From assembly GCF_958979055.1 (NCBI RefSeq), contig NC_084888.1, positions 37,095,804-37,159,803 on the forward strand: a stretch of 64,000 nt of DNA, given 5' to 3'. Positions 58,279-64,000 of the stretch are shown one piece after another. The notes under the pieces are model-generated. The model ran no database searches, was not told where the DNA came from, and worked only from the letters and a program-made list of their open reading frames with translations. Source of the DNA: Alnus glutinosa (taxonomy: Eukaryota; Streptophyta; Magnoliopsida; Fagales; Betulaceae). The translations under genes and the position numbers were made by a program. Numbering within the stretch: position 1 is the first letter of the stretch; each line of letters starts with the position of its first letter.

Positions 58279-61200
58279 TCAGTCTGCAATGACAACACCT
58301 GCATTTTCCACATCGACTTCTCCCATTCCCGTGTCTTCCTCTTCTTCACTATGCTCATCACCACTAATCTCTTCATTATCCTGACGTAGCTTAGCCATGT
58401 GCTCAGCAAGTAGTTTATCATCTCGTTCACTCACCTAAATGAACGCATCATATCAGACCCGAAAAGAAAAATAGCAAGTTGCTATGATAAGTAAAAACCT
58501 ATTTAGACAAAAATATTGCTTTCTGAGGCTTTTCTATAAGACGATGTCAGCTGAATTCAAAGTCCACTGAATGTCAAACAAATCGCAAAATCAACATTAA
58601 AGTTAAAAGTGAGAGTGACACTCACTGCTCTGGCTGCCTCCTTCACAACGAGTTTCCCCTTCTGCTCTTCTATTGCTTCAGTGCAAGCTGTAATTGCTTT
58701 GCTAAGAACCGCTATTCCTTGCTCCTGGCCCATCCAAGAAAGAAGTCAGTTTCATTAAAAGAGAAAAAAAAAAGTTTCCGACCAGAGGACTACAATTCAA
58801 CTGCCTCCAAAGAAGCTAAAAGGATTGACAGCATGTTGTAATTTATAGAATTTCCATTGGCGTATGGGGGAAAACTTCAACAAAACAAAATAACCAGGGA
58901 AAAGATAGTATCTTCCACTGTTAGGCTGATTATTCCCATCAGTCTCCCAAAGCATAATATTCGACCACAAAATTGAAACAGAAACATGAAGTGACATATA
59001 ATTTTGTTCTTTTTTTGGTAGTATGAAGTGAGACATTTCATTGCCTCAAGTAAAGCTTACACATATTCACATTGCATTGAATTAGCTGACTAGTTTAAAT
59101 ACAACCATGTTTCGCTTATTTGTATAAAGGGTTAAAAGTAAATCATCAAATAAATATTATGGGAGGGTTTGCACAAACCTTGTCAAGAGTCTGAGTGGTG
59201 AGAACATAAAGTGGAGGAGCAACCAATTTAATTTTCACTGGACAGTCATCATTGCCAGCAGCTTCAGCTTTCCGCATGGCATCCTACAAGGTCAAAGATT
59301 AAAACGTGTGTAAACAGGATAGCCCTTTGCAACTTAAATAAGCACCCATCCAAGAAAGAAAGAAAAAAAATGAGACCTTGATGTGAAGAACACCATCAAA
59401 CTGGAAGCATTTCATTTCAATGTCGGCCCGAATCTTCAAAGGTTGTGGAGTCATTCTTCTCCTAATATTTCTTACCAAAGATTCTTTCACATCTTCCGTG
59501 ATAGCAGGAGCCACCTGGGTCACCTGGCAAACAAGATAGGAAGCGGCTTTAGCCGTCAATAGGAAGAATGTGCAACAAAACCTTACAGAGAGAAAACTTA
59601 CCTCCTGTCCATCAGGGCCAATTTCTTTGACTTCGCGGGTAAGAGAATTAAAAACAGAATCAGGATCAGTCACGACTATTTTGAATGCCTGCAAATGAAA
59701 CATTTTAGATCCCCAACTGCAAATTCAGAAGATAAAAATACCTCCAAAAAGTAGCAAGCGTTCTCACCTCAAAAGCATGACCATATTTCCTGTATAAAGG
59801 CCAGCCAACATGTATATACAGATCCTGAAACAAGTAACTTCCATTTAGAAATAACTGACGAAAAGAAAAGATAACAATATGTAAGCACAACCATCAGTCA
59901 ATAGTTTGGTTATACGTGCAATGTTGAAAGGACTTACGAGTACCAAACCAGAAAAAGATCCAAGGCTTTGTGGAGCTGAAAGGAACTTGGCAACAACTAA
60001 GGATATTAAAAAAGAACCACAAGGTGTGGATGAAAGAATTGAAAAAAGAAAAGGACATAAAAAGATCTCATGCTTGTTAATAAAAATGCTATTTGTTAGG
60101 TAAAGGGTTCAAATATCACCTAGTAAATTAGTCCAAGGTTTGTTCTCTGATTTCTAACTGAGGGTTGGGGGTTCGAAATTTGCTCCTCTTCAATTGTGCT
60201 CTCTTGGAGAAGTGTTTGTGACGCTATATGCATGAGAGAGAGGCATTGTAGAGAATTGTAGTGAATTCTAAATATGGTAGCTCATTGGGTGGGTGGTGCT
60301 CTAATGAGATTCATGGGTTGTTTGGGGTGGGGTTATGGAAAAATATTAGGAGGGTCTGAGGGAAGTTTGCTAGTTATACCAGATTTGAGGTGGGAGATGG
60401 CTTAAGATTAGATTTTGGAATGACAAGTGGTGTGGAAATCAGGCCCTCAAGGAAGCTTTTCCTGTTTTGTATAGTATAGCTCACGTCAAGGATGCCTATG
60501 CGGTGGATCATTTGGAGATTTTTAGTGGCTCCTATCAGTAGAACGTAAGCTTTATCAGAGCGTCTCATGATTGAGAGATGGAAGTTTATGCTTCACTCTT
60601 CAATTTGTTTTATTCCTCTAGAACGGGCCGGGGAGGTGAGGATAAACTTTGTTGGGTCCCTTCCAAGAGAGAGTTGTTTGACGTTAGATTGTTCTATAAC
60701 CTCCTTGTCCCCAATGATGGTGCTCCTTTCCCTTAGAAGTGTATATGGCAGAATAAGGTCCCCTTGAGAGCGGTGTTCTTTGCTTGGTCAGCTGCCCAAA
60801 AAAAAAATCCTTACCATAGATAACATTAGGCAGCGGCATGTCATTGTGGTGGACTGATGTTGTATGTGTAAGAGAAGCGGGGAGTCTATGGATCATCTTT
60901 TTCTACATTGAGATTGCTAGTGCCTTATGAAGTGCCATCTTTAGTCGTGCTAGTCTCACTTGGGTAATGCCTAGGAGAGTGGTTGACATATTAGCTTGTT
61001 GGGGAGAGTTGAGTGGCATTCCCTAGAGTGCAACAATGTGGAAGATGATTATGTCTTGTCTTTTGTAGTGTATTTGGAATAAAAGAAATTATACGAGTTC
61101 TGAATACCACAAAAGGACGATAGTGGATTTAAAGTCCTTTTTCAATACTCTTTTCCACTAGGCAGCTGTTTTAGACTTTCCTTATGTGCTTTATTTTCAT

Positions 61201-62928
61201 GATTTTTTTAACTGTCTTTTCTTTCTAATTAGATGTTCCTCCTGCATATTTCTTGTGTACCTGAGTACACCTTTTGTACATTTTAATGATATTTCGATTA
61301 CTTTATCAAAATAAAATAAAAATGCTATTTGTTATATCCCAAATAAACCTAGTCTTATTCACAAACACACATACAAATAGGAAATCCGAAAGCAAATTTA
61401 CAACTTAAACCCAAACTGGAGAACTTATATACAAATAATGGCAGGTTGGCTCCAACAGGTCAACCAGAAATTAATTCAGTGCCATATGGCAATGCATCAT
61501 CCAATGGAGAACTGCCTAAAATAACCACTAGAATGATTCGCCTGCTAAAATAATTCTAATTCCTACTAAGTGTCAACCTCCCAATGCACTATTGATGCCC
61601 TATCTTATTACATTAACAATTTTGTTGCCTCACTCTTAGTTAAACATCCCTCGAATGCCTGCACTCCCCAAAAATAAGTTATACCAATAGCACCCGTTCT
61701 CCCAATAATTGCTAATATCACATCCAGACCCAATACAAGTATTTTGCTTAGTTGATGGAAACTCATCATTTTTGAAAACTCAGGCAGCATAGGAAACATC
61801 ATACACAAATTCTATTCTTTCTCAGCACTCAAACTGTTAAACAAGCGAAAATTCAAGCAGAAACAAAAAATTAACCCCAAATATTTGCAATATCCAGATC
61901 ATTTAAATACAGGTCCTATTAGACATCTTTGTAGGGAGTTTTTCATTTCTTACTTATTTAAAAAGAAAAAAAAAAAAAAGAAAAAAAAAAGGAGTTTTTC
62001 ATTTGTCTTAAAACCAAATCGGGCATAAGACTCAATGCTGGAGATTCTTTCTTTTCCCTCTTTTCTCACAGCAGCCAAAGAGTGTGTAGAGCTTTATTTC
62101 TAGAAACAAAACTCCGAGCTATAGCTATATGGTCACTTCATTGACATCACTCAGAAAAGTTTAAAAAATAAATTAATAAATAAGGACCATATTTAGAACT
62201 AGAAACATCAAAAATAAAATCAAATAAACAAATCCCAATCAATCAGATTGTTTATACTAATTTATCCAAATTTTGCAAACTGAAAGCAACAGCAAAACAC
62301 TCGGAATTTTCAAATCAATAACTTCCCTCAATTTTAAAACAATACCTGATTCAACCCCCCCCCCCCCCCCCAAACACACACACACAACACAATCAGAAAC
62401 CAAAACAACAGCAAAACGTAAAACCCTAGCAAGCAAAATTCAGGGCTAAACAACAAAACCAACAGAACAGGCAAAACGGACATCGAAAACAAATCAAACC
62501 ATTAATCTCGCAATATAATTCTATCAAACAACGATTGTCTACACCTCCAAATCGCTACCCATTGTCTCGGCCACGTGGCGCATAATGGAGTGGACAAGCT
62601 TGCTCTTGTTGTACCTCTCCTCACAGGCTTGGATGTCCTCTTCGGAGACCCTCCGCTTACTGAGGTCGATGTACCCTTTCTCCTTGTCGACCCGGAGCAC
62701 CATCACGGGCTCTATCCGACCTACTTTGATTAAGCTACTCACACTGCGAATCCGCCGGCGGGAGAGCTCCGAGAACAGGATCATCCCCTCAATGTTGTTG
62801 TACTCGAGCAAGGACACGTACGCGCCCATGTCGGCGATGTTCTTCACCTGTATCATCACCGCCATATCCACCTCTGGATACTTGGCCTCGTACATTCTGC
62901 ACTCGAGGTTCGGAGTGTGCGTTGCCAT
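58279..62928 (-). CDS. eIF2alpha: Translation initiation factor eIF2 alpha subunit, 344 aa
   Basis: Exons (5' to 3'): 62545..62928, 59768..59824, 59602..59688, 59377..59523, 59179..59283, 58626..58724, 58279..58434; 345 codons, all internal junctions in phase 0. ATG at 62928 (the frame is open five codons further up without an ATG). Exon 1 encodes the S1 OB fold ([20 protein letters not shown]) with the GCN2 site [12 protein letters not shown]; the phospho-acceptor is Ser56. The helical and alpha-beta domains follow ([39 protein letters not shown]). The tail is acidic ([19 protein letters not shown]). eIF2 delivers initiator Met-tRNA to the 40S subunit; alpha phosphorylation lowers translation under stress. 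Intron 1 (59825..62544) holds a LINE insertion. Length equals Arabidopsis eIF2alpha. Confidence 0.97.
60099..61315 (+). mobile_element. 5'-truncated LINE in eIF2alpha intron 1 with a 19-bp target duplication
   Basis: A perfect direct repeat ATAAAAATGCTATTTGTTA flanks it (60080..60098 and 61316..61334). It ends with a typical L1-type 3' tail (TTTTAATGATATTTCGATTA, then AAAATAAAATAAA). The interior keeps broken pieces of the ORF2 C-terminus: [12 protein letters not shown], then a zf-RVT region ([12 protein letters not shown]; a Cys/His cluster near 60855-60915). Several frameshifts and stops are present, and no RT core remains. It lies antisense to the host gene and far from its splice sites. 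Confidence 0.9.
62355..62371. repeat. Run of 17 C, followed by CA repeats
   Basis: Homopolymer C (G on the eIF2alpha strand) then CAAACACACACACAC, in intron 1 about 175 bases downstream of the exon 1 donor. Confidence 0.85.
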
Positions 62929-63660
62929 GACGGGCGAACTCAATCAAAGAAAGCAAATCGAAAGACGAGGGTTTTTGGTGAGAGGACGAGGATTTCTCCT
63001 CTCGGAAATTAGTAGCAGAGAGTGTTACAGCGAGAGTGCTGTGGTTTTGTTCCTCTTGAAAAACGTTTCACGGACAACCCTACTCCGATTAATGATTCGG
63101 ATTTCGGACTTCAAACCACCGTCCGATTCGAATCCGCGATTGAAACCGTTAAGCTACTGCTAGTTTTAGCTTGCAAACTACGCTTCGGATTCAGATTCAA
63201 GAGGGTGTAATAGATTTTAGGGTTAACTTTAAGGACAAAGATTTCCTTCGGATTAGGAGGATTTTTTCTAACCCAATTATAAAGATGGTATGTATTTATT
63301 TATTTATTTTAATGTATTTATTTGCATGTAATAAGAAGTACATACTTTTTTAAATAGTAAGGGTAAAGTTGTAAGATTTTTGATATGAACTCCACCAACA
63401 AATGTGATGAAACCCGATAGTAATGATGGTTTGAAACCCCAAGATCGTGTAGACAATAATTGTTGAGGCTTGACCCGTTCCCATTTGTATGATCAGCATG
63501 TCCAGCTCCTTGGTTTCCATCAATTTTTTTTTTTAACTTTGTCCTTACTATTTTAAAAACATGTGAGAATCATAGAAGCAAAACATTTTTATAGACCGGT
63601 TTGAAAAAACTTTCTTTGACATAATTTGGAGGAAAATTCTGTCCAAACTTTAGTTCTCTT
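62929..63660. other. eIF2alpha upstream region
   Basis: Promoter and leader side of eIF2alpha on the minus strand. The first 250 bases are less AT-rich. No TATA box can be assigned with confidence and no other gene is seen. Confidence 0.45.
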
Positions 63661-63980
63661 AAGTATCAGCGGTTTTGTAATTATAATATCTAATTATTAA
63701 TTTTTATAATATTGGTATTTTATGTTTTGGCCCGTTTTAATTTCACCCCTATCGTTAGGGTTTAGGGTCAAAATCAACTAGTAAATAAGTGAAATTTCTC
63801 TTATACCCTATCAAATATATAAAATACAAATTTGACCTTAATTTAAAAAAGTAAAATAGAACAAAAAAAAAAAAAAAAAAAAATCAATGAAGGGCTGAAA
63901 TTTAAAGAGGCTAAATCTTGGGATACCAACATTACCAAAATTGATAATTTGACATTATAATCGTAAAACCATTGATACTT
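63661..63980. mobile_element. MITE, 320 bp
   Basis: The left end AAGTATCAGCGGTTTTGTAA and the right end (read inward AAGTATCAATGGTTTTACGA) are 26-bp inverted repeats with four or so mismatches. The interior contains CTATCGTTAGGGTTTAGGG and an A run. No target duplication is clear. Confidence 0.75.
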
Positions 63981-64000
63981 CAATGGGTAAGTAAGGTTAA

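Noticed and set aside
62929-62943. eIF2alpha start five codons upstream
   Set aside because: The codon is TTG; the ATG at 62928 matches the family N-terminus.
1-64000. CRISPR arrays, bacterial operons, rRNA or tRNA genes
   Set aside because: None seen. Short GGTTCAAAT/GGTTCGAAA phrases (60106, 60170, 30637) lack a partner A box and cloverleaf.

Overview
The window is nuclear DNA of a core eudicot plant. The evidence is multi-exon genes with GT-AG introns, plant-specific families (BMF-type checkpoint protein, Ole e 1 proteins, QUA2-type methyltransferases, MRH1/MDIS2-type receptor pseudokinases), AT-rich intergenic DNA and typical plant transposons (PIF/Harbinger, MULE and hAT MITEs, L1-type LINEs, a possible Helitron). 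The species cannot be named from the sequence alone.

Layout: SAM50 (minus, cut by the left edge); a 7.2 kb PIF/Harbinger transposon with 3-bp target duplications, carrying a nested 1.6 kb MULE-like element; a MULE-type MITE; a BMF3-like spindle-checkpoint gene (plus); two tandem Ole e 1/MOP10-like genes (minus); an MRH1/MDIS2-like LRR receptor pseudokinase (minus). From about 24 to 35.8 kb there are no genes: AT-rich DNA, a decayed tandem array inside a possible Helitron, a GC-cored TIR element and a decayed LINE. The right half is gene-dense: a glutaredoxin-like gene (minus), meiotic cohesin REC8/SYN1 (minus, 20 exons), a VAPYRIN-like MSP-ankyrin gene (plus), an intronless PNGase A-like gene (plus), a PMT22/23-like methyltransferase (minus) and eIF2alpha (minus, 7 exons, with a LINE in intron 1).

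Nine complete multi-domain proteins or proteins with an intact reading frame were rebuilt exon by exon, with phases checked: BMF3-like 532 aa, Ole e 1 A 176 aa, Ole e 1 B 169 aa, RLK 629 aa, GRX 247 aa, REC8 625 aa, VAPYRIN-like 468 aa, PNGase A 592 aa, PMT 594 aa; eIF2alpha is a tenth at 344 aa.

The genes do not form an operon-like system. From memory of the Arabidopsis map, SAM50, BMF3, the Ole e 1 gene, REC8, PNGase A and eIF2alpha are colinear with At5g05520-At5g05470. The RLK, PMT and eIF2alpha also match the homeologous At2g40270-At2g40290 and At3g56050-At3g56080 blocks. The window therefore looks like a fairly unfractionated version of an ancestral eudicot block. I found no undescribed enzymatic system. 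The best leads are the nested Pack-MULE candidate, the triple repeat in the BMF3-like protein and the decayed tandem array.
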